Shown: positions 1-9,261 of the stretch, in pieces
Position numbering within the stretch: the stretch's first letter is position 1
Layout: each line of letters begins with the position of its first letter
NCBI GenBank assembly: GCA_004208945.1
Contig: SGPE01000009.1
Coordinates: 62,001 to 126,000 of the forward strand
Length of the DNA stretch: 64,000 nucleotides
From: Pseudoalteromonas sp. CO133X
Lineage (GTDB): Bacteria; Pseudomonadota; Gammaproteobacteria; Enterobacterales; Alteromonadaceae
Reading direction: 5' to 3'
Notes under the pieces: generated by a model
What the model was told of the DNA's origin: nothing
The model's database searches: none
Seen by the model: the letters and a program-made list of their open reading frames with translations, nothing else
Position numbers and translations under genes: made by a program

Positions 1-134
1 ACTACAAAATGGTGAAATTAATTTTTGATTTTAATACTTATTATTTTGTTACATTTTACACTGAACTTGCAGTTAGCCAGCGGCGTCTTAATTGACGAAT
101 CAAATTTAAATTAACGGGTTCTAGGAAAGGGAAG

Positions 135-794
135 ATGAAAAGATTATATAAACTTTGGAAAAATAACCGCTCGCTCATTATCTTTATTTGTTTAATGAGC
201 GTATTTAGAAGTGCTGTGGCTGATTGGTATGAAGTACCTACCGCTTCAATGAATCCAACAATTGTTGAAGGCGATCGAATTCTAACGGATAAAATGGCTT
301 ATGATTTGCGGCTTCCATTTACTCACACTTCCTTAATCAGAACAGCTGAACCTGAAGTGGGAGATATCATTGTTTTTGACTCTAAAGCAGCTAATAATCG
401 CCTAATTAAGCGAGTAATTGGTTTACCAGGTGATACCGTCAGTATGATTAATAATGAGCTGATCATTAACGACCAAGCAATCAACTACACAAAGTTAAAA
501 GAGAATGATATTGAGCAAACTTTAATAGAGAACTTGCCTAGCGCGGCACATGTTATTCAGGTCTCAAAAACGCCTTCTTTGGTACAGCATTTTTCTAAAG
601 TAACTATTCCTAAGGATATGTATTTAGTAATGGGCGATAACCGTGACAACAGTGCAGATTCCAGAGTAATAGGTTTTGTACCTCGAGATGAGCTACTTGG
701 TAAAGCCAATAAAGTCATAGTATCACTTGATTATGATAATAATTATTTACCACGCAAAGAACGTGTTTTAAAGGATTTGTACTCAGCGCCTTAG
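135..794 (+). CDS. Signal peptidase I (S26 family), short form
   Basis: This 219-residue protein is a type I signal peptidase, which removes signal peptides from exported proteins at the periplasmic face of the inner membrane. One N-terminal membrane segment (about residues 12-28) is followed by the catalytic serine in the SMNP motif (Ser38) and the general-base lysine in RLIKRVIGLPGD (Lys92). The conserved GDNRDNSADSR box lies near residues 167-177. It is much shorter than E. coli LepB (324 residues) and has a single membrane anchor. It stands alone rather than in a lepA-lepB-rnc cluster, so it may be an accessory enzyme and no lepB symbol is assigned. A purine-rich ribosome site (AGGAAAGGGAAG) directly precedes the ATG. 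The family assignment is secure; which substrates it serves cannot be told. Confidence 0.9.
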   Translation: MKRLYKLWKNNRSLIIFICLMSVFRSAVADWYEVPTASMNPTIVEGDRILTDKMAYDLRLPFTHTSLIRTAEPEVGDIIVFDSKAANNRLIKRVIGLPGDTVSMINNELIINDQAINYTKLKENDIEQTLIENLPSAAHVIQVSKTPSLVQHFSKVTIPKDMYLVMGDNRDNSADSRVIGFVPRDELLGKANKVIVSLDYDNNYLPRKERVLKDLYSAP

Positions 795-820
795 TTTCAG
801 TAAAAGTTTTCAGACAAAAT

Positions 821-855
821 AAAACCGTTGTGTCTAAAAACACAACGGTTTTATT
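821..855. terminator. Bidirectional intrinsic terminator
   Basis: A perfect 12-bp stem (AAAACCGTTGTG pairing with CACAACGGTTTT) around an 8-nt loop lies between the convergent signal peptidase and metG genes. The A and T runs on the two sides let it serve both strands. Confidence 0.85.
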
Positions 856-868
856 AAGAGCGATAAGA

Positions 869-2893
869 TTACATTACGCGCATGCCAGGCTCTGAGCCTT
901 CATCAGGGTTAAGAATATAAATTTCTTTACCGCCAGGGCCTGCTGCTAATACCATGCCCTCAGACATACCAAAGCGCATCTTACGAGGCTTAAGGTTTGC
1001 TACCATTACCGTGAGCTTTCCTTCAATGTCTTCTGGTGCATACGCAGATTTAATACCTGCGAATACTTGGCGAGTTTCGCCACCTAAATCTAAAGTCAGT
1101 TTTAATAACTTATCTGCGCCTTCAACGTGTTCTGCTTTGGCAATTTTCGCTACGCGTAAATCAACTTTCGCAAAGTCATCAAACTCAATCTCTGGGCTAA
1201 TTGGCTCTTTTGCCAATGGGCTGTTTGGGTCGATTTTATCTTTTTCAGCCACAAGGCTTTCTTTAGATTCTTCAATCATTTTGTTTACTTTATCCATTTC
1301 TACACGTTGCATTAACGGTTTGAATTTATTGATTGCGTGACCTTTAAGTGCTGTTTTAGCGCCTTGCCATGCTAAATCGTCATTTAAGAAGGCTTCAACA
1401 TTAGCAGCCATACCTGGCAGAACAGGTTTTAAGTAAGTGATAAGTACACGGAACATATTTAAACCAAGTGAGCACACATCATGCGCTTCTTGTTGTTTAG
1501 TTTCGTCTTTAATTAACACCCATGGAGCTTTAGCATCAATAAACTGATTGGCTTTATCTGCAAGCGCCATAATTTCACGAATAGCACGGCTGTATTCACG
1601 ATTTTCGTAGTGATTAGCGATACTGTCAGCGGCATTTTGGAATTCGCCTAGTAATGCTTCGTCCATAACCGTGTCGCTTAATTTACCGTCAAACTTTTTG
1701 GTGATAAAGCTGGCACAACGGCTCGCGATATTAACAACTTTACCTACTAAATCTGAGTTTACACGCAGTGCGAAATCTTCAAGGTTTAAATCAAGATCAG
1801 TAATGCCACCGTTAAGTTTTGCAGCATAGTAGTAACGTAAGTACTCTGGATCTAGGTTATCAAGGTAAGTGCGAGCTTTAACAAAAGTGCCTTTAGATTT
1901 TGACATTTTCGCGCCATTTACAGTCACAAAACCATGAGCGAAAACGTTTGTTGGTTTTCTAAATTTTGCGCCATCAAGCATTGCAGGCCAGAACAAGCTA
2001 TGGAAATAAATGATATCTTTGCCAATAAAGTGGTAAAGCTCAGCATCTGAATCTTCAGCCCAAAATGCATCAAAATCGATACCTTTTTTATCACATAAGT
2101 TTTTGAAACTCGCCATGTAACCAATTGGTGCATCTAACCAAACATAGAAATACTTGCCTGGCGCACCTGGAATTTCAAAACCAAAGTAAGGCGCATCACG
2201 GCTAATGTCCCATTGTTGCAGGCCATCAGCAAACCATTCGTCCAATTTATTGGCCATTTCTTGTTGGATAGAACCAGAATGCAACCATTCTTTTAACATG
2301 CCCTCAAATGCTGGTAGGTCAAAGAAGTAGTGTTCAGAGTCTTTTAATACTGGCTCTGCGCCCGACATTACCGAACGCGGATTAATAAGCTCTGTAGGGC
2401 TATAGGTTGCGCCACATGCATCACAGCTGTCGCCATTTTGGTCTTCAGATTTACATGTAGGGCATGTACCTGTTACAAATCGGTCAGGTAAGAAAATACC
2501 TTTCTCTGGGTCAAAAAGCTGTGAAATAGTGTGCTTTTTGATGTGACCTGCGTCATTTAAGCGGTTATAGATAAGTTCACTAAGCGCTTTATTCTCGTCA
2601 CTGTGGGTACTGTGATAATTATCAAATTCGATATTAAAATCAGCAAAGTCGCGTTGACGTTCAATGCTGACATTTTTAACCATCTCTTCAGGCGTGATCC
2701 CTTGCTTTTGCGCATTAAGCATAATTGGAGTGCCGTGAGCATCGTCTGCACAAACATAGTAGGTCTCATGACCTTGTTGTTTCTGAAAACGTGCCCAAAT
2801 ATCAGTTTGTATATATTCTAATAAATGACCTAAGTGAGTCGGGCCATTGGCATAAGGTAATGCGCTAGTTATGAGGATCTTTCGCTGTGCCAT
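869..2893 (-). CDS. metG: Methionyl-tRNA synthetase
   Basis: The product charges tRNA-Met with methionine. The Rossmann-fold signature appears as HLGH close to the N-terminus and the KMSKS loop as [10 protein letters not shown] in mid-protein. A zinc knuckle with the pattern CPTC...CDAC sits in the connective-peptide region. The C-terminal 110 residues form the tRNA-binding OB-fold ([12 protein letters not shown]...), which dimerises class MetG1 enzymes. I place the start at [17 protein letters not shown] (ATG at 2893), giving 674 residues, close to E. coli's 677. A 16-residue upstream extension is possible in frame but lacks family similarity, and GGAA lies just before the chosen start. It is divergent from mrp, a conserved gammaproteobacterial arrangement. 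Confidence 0.97.
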   Translation of the reverse strand: MAQRKILITSALPYANGPTHLGHLLEYIQTDIWARFQKQQGHETYYVCADDAHGTPIMLNAQKQGITPEEMVKNVSIERQRDFADFNIEFDNYHSTHSDENKALSELIYNRLNDAGHIKKHTISQLFDPEKGIFLPDRFVTGTCPTCKSEDQNGDSCDACGATYSPTELINPRSVMSGAEPVLKDSEHYFFDLPAFEGMLKEWLHSGSIQQEMANKLDEWFADGLQQWDISRDAPYFGFEIPGAPGKYFYVWLDAPIGYMASFKNLCDKKGIDFDAFWAEDSDAELYHFIGKDIIYFHSLFWPAMLDGAKFRKPTNVFAHGFVTVNGAKMSKSKGTFVKARTYLDNLDPEYLRYYYAAKLNGGITDLDLNLEDFALRVNSDLVGKVVNIASRCASFITKKFDGKLSDTVMDEALLGEFQNAADSIANHYENREYSRAIREIMALADKANQFIDAKAPWVLIKDETKQQEAHDVCSLGLNMFRVLITYLKPVLPGMAANVEAFLNDDLAWQGAKTALKGHAINKFKPLMQRVEMDKVNKMIEESKESLVAEKDKIDPNSPLAKEPISPEIEFDDFAKVDLRVAKIAKAEHVEGADKLLKLTLDLGGETRQVFAGIKSAYAPEDIEGKLTVMVANLKPRKMRFGMSEGMVLAAGPGGKEIYILNPDEGSEPGMRVM

Positions 2894-3069
2894 AATCATT
2901 CCGAATTGAGGATAACCGCCTTTAAAATACGCGATTATCATATTTTAACCACCTATTTGTCAGCTAAGGCCTAACACGCAGATGATATTTATTAATTGTC
3001 TGGTTTTAATGCTTTGAATGTTACATAATTCCGTGGCACTTTTCATCAAAGAAACGCTATTTTATTGCT

Positions 3070-4146
3070 ATGTTTGGACTGTCAAAAATATTCTCTGGAA
3101 AATCGACTGAAAAAGCACCTATGCTTGAGGCATTAGCTGCTTATCGAAGTAGTGCTTTTGCGATAGGTATAGAACAAAGCTGGGTGAAAGATATCCAGCA
3201 AAATGATGACAAAAGTTGGCATGTTAAGCTTGTTTTACCTTTTGCAGGGCTGGGTGAAATTCATGATATTGAATCATTCATTAACCAAAAGTTGGCTTGT
3301 GAGGTAACTATTGAAGCCCAAGTTAAACTCTCAGAAGCGAGTAAGTTTAAGCAGATTAAACATATTATACTCGTAGCTTCCGGTAAAGGTGGAGTTGGGA
3401 AATCGACGACTGCGGTCAATTTAGCAGCGGCACTTCAGCAAGAAGGCGCTAATGTGGGGATATTGGATGCAGATATATATGGCCCATCTATTCCACTGTT
3501 GCTTGGCTTGCAGGGCGCTGAGCCAAAAACAGCAGACAATAAACATCTACTGCCTTTTGAAGCACATAACCTCAAAGCTCAATCAATAGGTTTTTTAGTT
3601 CCGAGTGATGATGCGACCGTATGGCGTGGCCCCATGGCTTCGGGGGCGCTTAACCAGTTGTTAAATGAAACCGATTGGGGAGAGCTAGATTATTTAATTG
3701 TCGATATGCCCCCTGGCACTGGCGATATTCAATTGACTATGAGCCAAAAAGTGCCAGCCAGCGGCACTGTGATCATCACAACACCTCAAGATTTAGCATT
3801 AGCAGATGCACAAAAAGGTATCGCAATGTTTAATAAAGTAAATGTGCCTGTATTGGGTCTCATCGAAAATATGAGTTACTTTTTGTGTGGTCACTGTGGA
3901 CAGCTGAACCATGTGTTTGGTAAAGATGGTGCAGTTACTTTAGCTCATCGTCATGGGGTGCCTGTACTTGCGACAATTCCATTAGCGACAGAAATTCGTG
4001 AAAGCTCTGAGCAAGGTCACTTGATTGCGCAAAATAACGCAGAAACTATTAGCGAAACATACAAAACAGCGGCACGCGTTCTCGCGAGCAGTTTATATTA
4101 CCAGCAGGCGCAAAGCGCTGTTGAGATTGTTATAACGGATGATTAA
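3070..4146 (+). CDS. mrp: Mrp/ApbC-family iron-sulfur carrier ATPase
   Basis: This 358-residue P-loop ATPase is predicted to bind and transfer Fe-S clusters to apoproteins in the cytoplasm. The N-terminal part (to about residue 90) is the MIP18-like region. It is followed by the deviant Walker A motif GKGGVGKSTT (about residues 105-114) and the family's DMPPGTGD motif. A CxxC pair in LCGHCGQLN near residue 275 is the expected cluster-binding site. The gene diverges from metG and stops 3 bases before dcd, so the two are probably cotranscribed. Confidence 0.93.
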   Translation: MFGLSKIFSGKSTEKAPMLEALAAYRSSAFAIGIEQSWVKDIQQNDDKSWHVKLVLPFAGLGEIHDIESFINQKLACEVTIEAQVKLSEASKFKQIKHIILVASGKGGVGKSTTAVNLAAALQQEGANVGILDADIYGPSIPLLLGLQGAEPKTADNKHLLPFEAHNLKAQSIGFLVPSDDATVWRGPMASGALNQLLNETDWGELDYLIVDMPPGTGDIQLTMSQKVPASGTVIITTPQDLALADAQKGIAMFNKVNVPVLGLIENMSYFLCGHCGQLNHVFGKDGAVTLAHRHGVPVLATIPLATEIRESSEQGHLIAQNNAETISETYKTAARVLASSLYYQQAQSAVEIVITDD

Positions 4147-4149
4147 TAA

Positions 4150-4737
4150 ATGAGATTATCAGATACCCATATTCAACAATACATTAATGATGGCCGTATT
4201 GTTATTGAGCCCTCGCCAAGTAAGGAAATGATTTCAGGAGTCACAGTCGATTTACGCTTGGGTAATAAGTTTCGTGTTTTTCAGGATCACACCGCTGCCT
4301 ATGTCGACTTGAGTGGACCAAAAGATCAGCTAAATAAAGCGATGGAATCAATAATGAGTGATGAGATCGTGTTGAATGAGGATGAAGCTTTTTTCCTACA
4401 CCCAGGTGAACTAGCACTCGCAATTACTTACGAAAAAGTGACTCTACCTGCTGATATTGTTGGTTGGCTTGATGGGCGTTCATCTTTGGCGCGACTTGGC
4501 TTGATGGTGCACGTGACAGCACACCGTATTGATCCTGGTTGGTCTGGCAATATTGTGCTCGAGTTTTATAATTCTGGTAAATTACCACTTGCACTGCGTC
4601 CAATGATGAAGATAGGGGCGATGAGTTTTGAAACAATGACGAGTCCTTCTGAGAACCCATATAACACGCGTAAAGATGCAAAATATAAAGATCAAAACTC
4701 AGCTGTAGCAAGTCGTATTAGTGACGATAGCAAGTAA
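4150..4737 (+). CDS. dcd: dCTP deaminase
   Basis: This enzyme deaminates dCTP to dUTP, feeding dUMP and then dTMP synthesis. The 195-residue length matches the E. coli homotrimeric enzyme. The conserved core is clear: [10 protein letters not shown] around the phosphate-binding region, then [12 protein letters not shown] with the catalytic environment, and EFYN further on. It follows mrp by 3 bases. A GC-rich imperfect hairpin lies just after the stop codon (about 4744-4770) but has no T-run, so it is at best a weak terminator. Confidence 0.95.
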   Translation: MRLSDTHIQQYINDGRIVIEPSPSKEMISGVTVDLRLGNKFRVFQDHTAAYVDLSGPKDQLNKAMESIMSDEIVLNEDEAFFLHPGELALAITYEKVTLPADIVGWLDGRSSLARLGLMVHVTAHRIDPGWSGNIVLEFYNSGKLPLALRPMMKIGAMSFETMTSPSENPYNTRKDAKYKDQNSAVASRISDDSK

Positions 4738-4865
4738 AGTCTAATGCGGTGGTTTATTCGACCGCCGCAAATCCCTCCTCATTTGTATAATTAGTTCCTA
4801 TAAAATTGGCAATTTAAGCGCTTAGATCCCATACTTTTATCTATGTTTGGTGGCACGGAGCTAAG

Positions 4866-7361
4866 ATGCATTCATATAACATGCGCGTAGTAAGGTTTTA
4901 TAAACAACTAGCTTGTGCGATATGTGCTATCTTGCTGTGTGTTTTATCCTTCTCAAGTTTTTCCTCTCAACTGCCTGTGTGGTTGTTTCAGTCAAATCAG
5001 CCACTGAGTGTTTTGGCAGATAAACTTGATGAAAAGCTGATTACACAAAGAAAATTACCCGCGAACAATACCGATACTCTTCGTATTAAAGCCAACCAAT
5101 CATATTGGATGGTAATCGATTTACATCAACTACCACATGCGCAAACTTATGTCGCGTATCTAGCTGAACCTAATTTAATGTGGAAGAAGTTTTATATTTT
5201 AGACAGTGCCTCAACAGCGAAAAATGATGCGCGGTTAATCCCCTTACCAAGTTTATCAAATATAAGGCCCCACTGGCTTATTGAGCATAGGCCTGAAAAC
5301 CGTTGGGCATTAGTAAACTTTCAACACGATAGGGACATTAACTTACAATTAGGGGTCGTAAATTCCGAACGGTTTGAAATTAACTTACATAAAACAATAC
5401 TGAGTTACGGTGCAATTATTGGTGTACTACTTATTAGTATATTTGTTTGTCTTGTCTACTATGTTGTATCTAAACGGGTGAAGTACTTATTTCTAGGGAT
5501 GTATTTTACTTTAGTGAGTATTAGTTTTTTAATTGATAACGGCTTAAGCGGCTATCTTGTTGCAGGTCTTGATTGGTCTGCTAAGTGGCCTTTTCATGAG
5601 TTTTCCCTTGGCTTTGTAAGTTATTTTTTATACGAATTTTTGAGTATAAAAAACAGCCGCAATGGTCTGAATCAAACGTGGTTAGTGGCAATAGCTATGT
5701 TTTTTGCTATTGCATTGATGACATCATTTTTACCTGCATTTAATTTAAGCTGGGTTTATATTGTCAGCTGTAGCTGCTTTATTGTGTTGTCGGTTGCGAC
5801 GGCAGTTATATTACACAAGCAGAAAAACCATCCGAGCTTGCTGCGTCAATCTATGCTGATAATACTTTCTTGTCAGGTTGTGAGCTTACTTATTTGGAAT
5901 GGCTTTGGTGTTGGAAAACATATAATACAAGATGTTGCGTTGTTGATCAGTTCACTGTCAATTTGTACGGTTTTATTGCTTAAAGACAGGCATCGCATAG
6001 CGTCATTTAACTACAGTCTCACCCATGATGCTGATACTCAATTACCTAACAAGCAACTATTACTCGATGAAATGGTTAAAAAAGTCTCACAAAAGCAGCA
6101 TTTTGCAATTATGTTGTTTAGACCACATGTGTTAACCAATGCACGAGCAACATTTGGTTACGACCATGCTAATCAGTGTATAAATACGACGCTTAATGCC
6201 CTCACTCAACAGCTTCAGTCAATTAATGCCCTAAAATTAGAAACGCGCTCGGAAGAAGGTGTGTGGATTGCGCGGATCGATGACAGCATTTTCGCGTGTG
6301 TCATTTTAGGGGAGCTTGAGCTCAGCCATATTGAACAGTTTGCTTGTGTTATACATGGGGTGTTTGAAGAGGGGATTTCGCATAATAATATTAAGTTAGT
6401 TGATTCGGTTGATATTGGTGTTGCGTACTATCCAATGCATGGCAATACCGCGAAACAAATCCTGCAATGTGCTATTCAAGCTATGAGTAAAAAGCAGGTG
6501 CAAGGAGAACGTTGGCGAATGTTCGACTTAGAGAGTGCGCGTTTGTCTGAGCAGCGTTTGCTCATTGCAGCGTCATTAAAGAGTGCTATTGAGGAAGACC
6601 AACTTGCACTGCATTTTCAACCACAAGTTTGCTTAAAAACGGGGAATGTTGTCGGTTGTGAAGCGTTACTGCGTTGGCAGCATCCCGCTTTAGGAGCGAT
6701 TAGTCCAGAAGTGTTTATTCCTATTGCTGAATCATCTGGGGTTATTAATCAGTTAACTGAGTGGGTGGTAACACGGGGAATTGAATGGCAGGCAATATTT
6801 ACTAAGCACATCCCAAATCATGTTATCTCTATTAATATATCAGCGAAGGACCTGCTCAATAAAGATTTACCAGTGTTATTTATCACTAAGTTGAATGAGC
6901 AAGGTGTTGAGCCAAGCAGTGTGATGCTCGAGCTGACTGAATCTGCCACTTTGGAAGAAAGTAAAAAAATTAAAGTATTACTTAATGACTACAGACTCAT
7001 CGGTGTTAAATTGGCTATTGATGATTTTGGTACTGGTTATTCTTCTTTGGCATATTTAAGCCAACTAGGCTTTGATGAAGTGAAAATAGATAAGCAGTTT
7101 GTACTTAATTTGCAGTTTTCTAATAACGATAAAAGTATCTGTAAAGCAACGTGCGATATTGCTACGACACTTGGTGCGGAGGTGGTTGCTGAAGGGATTG
7201 AGGATGAACAGAGTTTGGCTATTTTAAAAAGTTATGGCTGCCAAGTTGGTCAGGGATATTATTTTGCAAAGCCAATGTCTGCAGATGACTATGTGAGTTG
7301 GATCCAAAATTTCAAATCAATCGATATCAGCCTCGATGTAAAAGCGCACCTAGTTGATTAA
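4866..7361 (+). CDS. Membrane 7TMR-DISM sensor with degenerate GGDEF and intact EAL domains
   Basis: This 831-residue inner-membrane protein is predicted to hydrolyse cyclic di-GMP. A signal-like hydrophobic start (residues 14-33) leads into a periplasmic sensing region. Several membrane helices follow (about 180-375) in the style of 7TMR-DISM sensors. The GGDEF domain (about 385-550) has lost its signature, reading RIDDS where GGDEF is expected, so cyclase activity is unlikely. The EAL domain (about 570-815) keeps EALLRW, the NIS asparagine, the ELTES glutamate, DDFGTGYSS, the KIDK lysine and AEGIED. That set predicts active phosphodiesterase chemistry. GGAG precedes the start. Its 3' end overlaps the convergent neighbour by 35 bases. 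Confidence 0.88.
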   Translation: MHSYNMRVVRFYKQLACAICAILLCVLSFSSFSSQLPVWLFQSNQPLSVLADKLDEKLITQRKLPANNTDTLRIKANQSYWMVIDLHQLPHAQTYVAYLAEPNLMWKKFYILDSASTAKNDARLIPLPSLSNIRPHWLIEHRPENRWALVNFQHDRDINLQLGVVNSERFEINLHKTILSYGAIIGVLLISIFVCLVYYVVSKRVKYLFLGMYFTLVSISFLIDNGLSGYLVAGLDWSAKWPFHEFSLGFVSYFLYEFLSIKNSRNGLNQTWLVAIAMFFAIALMTSFLPAFNLSWVYIVSCSCFIVLSVATAVILHKQKNHPSLLRQSMLIILSCQVVSLLIWNGFGVGKHIIQDVALLISSLSICTVLLLKDRHRIASFNYSLTHDADTQLPNKQLLLDEMVKKVSQKQHFAIMLFRPHVLTNARATFGYDHANQCINTTLNALTQQLQSINALKLETRSEEGVWIARIDDSIFACVILGELELSHIEQFACVIHGVFEEGISHNNIKLVDSVDIGVAYYPMHGNTAKQILQCAIQAMSKKQVQGERWRMFDLESARLSEQRLLIAASLKSAIEEDQLALHFQPQVCLKTGNVVGCEALLRWQHPALGAISPEVFIPIAESSGVINQLTEWVVTRGIEWQAIFTKHIPNHVISINISAKDLLNKDLPVLFITKLNEQGVEPSSVMLELTESATLEESKKIKVLLNDYRLIGVKLAIDDFGTGYSSLAYLSQLGFDEVKIDKQFVLNLQFSNNDKSICKATCDIATTLGAEVVAEGIEDEQSLAILKSYGCQVGQGYYFAKPMSADDYVSWIQNFKSIDISLDVKAHLVD

Positions 7362-8103
7362 AGTACAACTGCATCATCTCAGTACATTGTAATGTATGTG
7401 TATCACTTGGGTATATTAAACCACTATCATTCAAGCCACTGACTAAGAAGGTGTTAGTTATCCTTGTATGTGTTGAAATACATTTTTCAAAACAACGTGC
7501 TGCTAGCTCTTCAGGCATGCTCATATACATTTGCTGCATCGCTTTATCAAACTTAATGGATTGGTTTACATAGTCATTTGGATTTTTTCCATCAATATCT
7601 AAAAAAATATGATGGAAAAATTGATCTAAGTAGCGATTTAACTGATGAGATAAGTCTGGTGTTTGTTTCAACCATAGAGCAGAGCAAAACTGCATGCTTT
7701 GCCGTTGTGGAAACATGTGCTGACAAATATGGTGGTCAAATGCATGAAACCACTCATGAGCAAGTGCTCCACCACCTGCATTTTTAGCAAGAGCGAGAGT
7801 TTGACTATGAGCATTATAGTGAGCTTGTACGCCTTTTTGACCACCATGACCAAATGCAAAATTTAGTTTTTTGCGCAGTCCAATCGCTTCTGGCGGTAAT
7901 TGCAGAATTTGCGCAAGGTCTGCAAGTGCGTCATAGATGAGGTTAGCTGCTAACAATCGCTCTTGTTTATTAACCCAGTTACCCACAACCATGGTTCGAA
8001 AACCAAATGTATCACGAATTTCATCAAAGTCGACTTGATCACCAAATCGATAATTAGGACCATGACGGGAAAAGCCCGCACTCAATCGTTTAGACACTCG
8101 CAT
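7327..8103 (-). CDS. CLCA_X / LPD1-type putative zinc metallopeptidase
   Basis: The 258-residue protein carries a gluzincin-type zinc motif, HEWFH at residues 116-120, inside AHEWFHAFDHH. The preceding segment (FGFRTMVVGNWV, YDALADLAQILQLPPEAIGL, FAFGHGG, AHYN) resembles the LPD1 domain and the protein type annotated CLCA_X in marine gammaproteobacteria. No signal peptide is evident, so it is probably cytoplasmic. Substrate and role are unknown. Its start overlaps the stop of the upstream tapT by one base (TAATG), implying translational coupling. Its last 35 bases overlap the convergent EAL gene. Peptidase activity is inferred from the motif only. Confidence 0.7.
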   Translation of the reverse strand: MRVSKRLSAGFSRHGPNYRFGDQVDFDEIRDTFGFRTMVVGNWVNKQERLLAANLIYDALADLAQILQLPPEAIGLRKKLNFAFGHGGQKGVQAHYNAHSQTLALAKNAGGGALAHEWFHAFDHHICQHMFPQRQSMQFCSALWLKQTPDLSHQLNRYLDQFFHHIFLDIDGKNPNDYVNQSIKFDKAMQQMYMSMPEELAARCFEKCISTHTRITNTFLVSGLNDSGLIYPSDTHTLQCTEMMQLYFNQLGALLHRG

Positions 8104-8702
8104 TACAAGTAACGTGCCTTTACATGTTCTGGCATATGTTGAGTTTGTTTATCTATAAGTGTGTTAAGTAGTTGATATAAAGGTGATACATCACAGTTTT
8201 CAATTAAAGCCAAGCTATGTGCTACGGCTTCTAAAGTTGATAAGCTATCAGCGCGAGGTGCCTTACGGATTGTGTACTTATTAGCAGGTAAGCGGTTGAA
8301 GCTGACAGCTTTAAATGTCTCTAGGGTTGGGGTGAGTTTTAATATTTTAAATGCTTTTTTCCATGTCCCGTCAATCACGATTAAATGAGTCAATGAGCTT
8401 TTAAAGTCGTGCATTGCTTGACTTGAATCATCAAGCTTTAAAGAGTCATCACTTGGGTATAAAACGGCTGTTGTTGTTTTAGGGAGACTGGCCAGTATAG
8501 AGAAATCATTCTCAGACTCACCTTGGATAATTTCACAGTTATTCAGCCCTAGTAGCAAAAGTCTCGCTGTGTTTTTAGTGACTTTTTCTTCACTTGGATG
8601 ACGTAATATAATGATTTTTAGTTTATTATTAATTATGTTTATCGCATCGCATAGACATGTTCTTATCGAAAAGCCACAATGTGGGCAGAGTTCTCTAGCC
8701 AT
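8103..8702 (-). CDS. tapT: tRNA-uridine aminocarboxypropyltransferase, DTW family
   Basis: DTW-domain enzymes of the TapT (YfiP) type transfer the 3-amino-3-carboxypropyl group of S-adenosylmethionine to uridine 47 of tRNA, making acp3U. An N-terminal zinc-ribbon pattern is visible (CPHCGFSIRTCLCD). The family's RHPSE, the DGTW box (here IDGTWKKA) and the RKAPRADSLSTLEA segment follow in order. At 199 residues it is somewhat shorter than E. coli YfiP. It is first in a two-gene unit with the zinc-protease-like gene. Confidence 0.85.
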   Translation of the reverse strand: MARELCPHCGFSIRTCLCDAINIINNKLKIIILRHPSEEKVTKNTARLLLLGLNNCEIIQGESENDFSILASLPKTTTAVLYPSDDSLKLDDSSQAMHDFKSSLTHLIVIDGTWKKAFKILKLTPTLETFKAVSFNRLPANKYTIRKAPRADSLSTLEAVAHSLALIENCDVSPLYQLLNTLIDKQTQHMPEHVKARYL

Positions 8703-8823
8703 ATAAACTTAGGTAAATTACTAATTTTGCCTAGTATACATCAGTAAGAAGTAGTTTGCTTTTTTGATGTAAGCAACTAAAGTTGCGACTAGAGAGGATT
8801 ATGTTTTTAATTAAGGGAAAAAG

Positions 8824-9168
8824 ATGACGACGATCACAATAGACGAAAGTGCACTTGAAGGTATGGAATCGCTTTTAGGTGATCAATTTGCCGACACCTT
8901 GACCTTTTGCTGCAGTGAGTTTCAGAGGCTGAGCAATGAGGCACTCGCTTGTATTGATGTTGATAACGAATCAGCGGCACGTCATGCACATAGCTTAAAA
9001 TCTAATGCTGCTCAATTTGGCGCTACGAGTCTATCAGAACTTGCCCGTGAAATAGAGCATGATCTTAATGAGGGGCAAGTGAGCAAAGCAAAAGCAAATT
9101 CACAAAACTTACAAGCGCAAGTTGAAGGCTCACAAGAAAAATTACAAGCTTGGTTTGCTGCTCGCTAA
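8824..9168 (+). CDS. Stand-alone Hpt phosphotransfer protein
   Basis: This 114-residue all-helical protein matches the histidine phosphotransfer domain. The phosphorylated histidine is His56 in HSLKSNAAQFGA, the canonical Hpt signature. It has no attached kinase or receiver domain, so it would relay phosphate between a hybrid kinase and a response regulator encoded elsewhere. A good ribosome site (AAGGGAAAAAG) precedes the ATG. No neighbouring two-component gene is present to indicate the pathway. Confidence 0.85.
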   Translation: MTTITIDESALEGMESLLGDQFADTLTFCCSEFQRLSNEALACIDVDNESAARHAHSLKSNAAQFGATSLSELAREIEHDLNEGQVSKAKANSQNLQAQVEGSQEKLQAWFAAR

Positions 9169-9261
9169 AAACTTGAATTTATTTCAGTTATAACCTCAAA
9201 AATCCACTAGCATGGTTGCCCTTTACTAGGTTAGTCTAAAGATTAATTAGTAGAGGTAACC

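Noticed and set aside
954..1340. Open frame on the + strand inside metG
   Set aside because: It lies wholly antisense to the conserved MetG C-terminal domain and looks like a codon-bias shadow.
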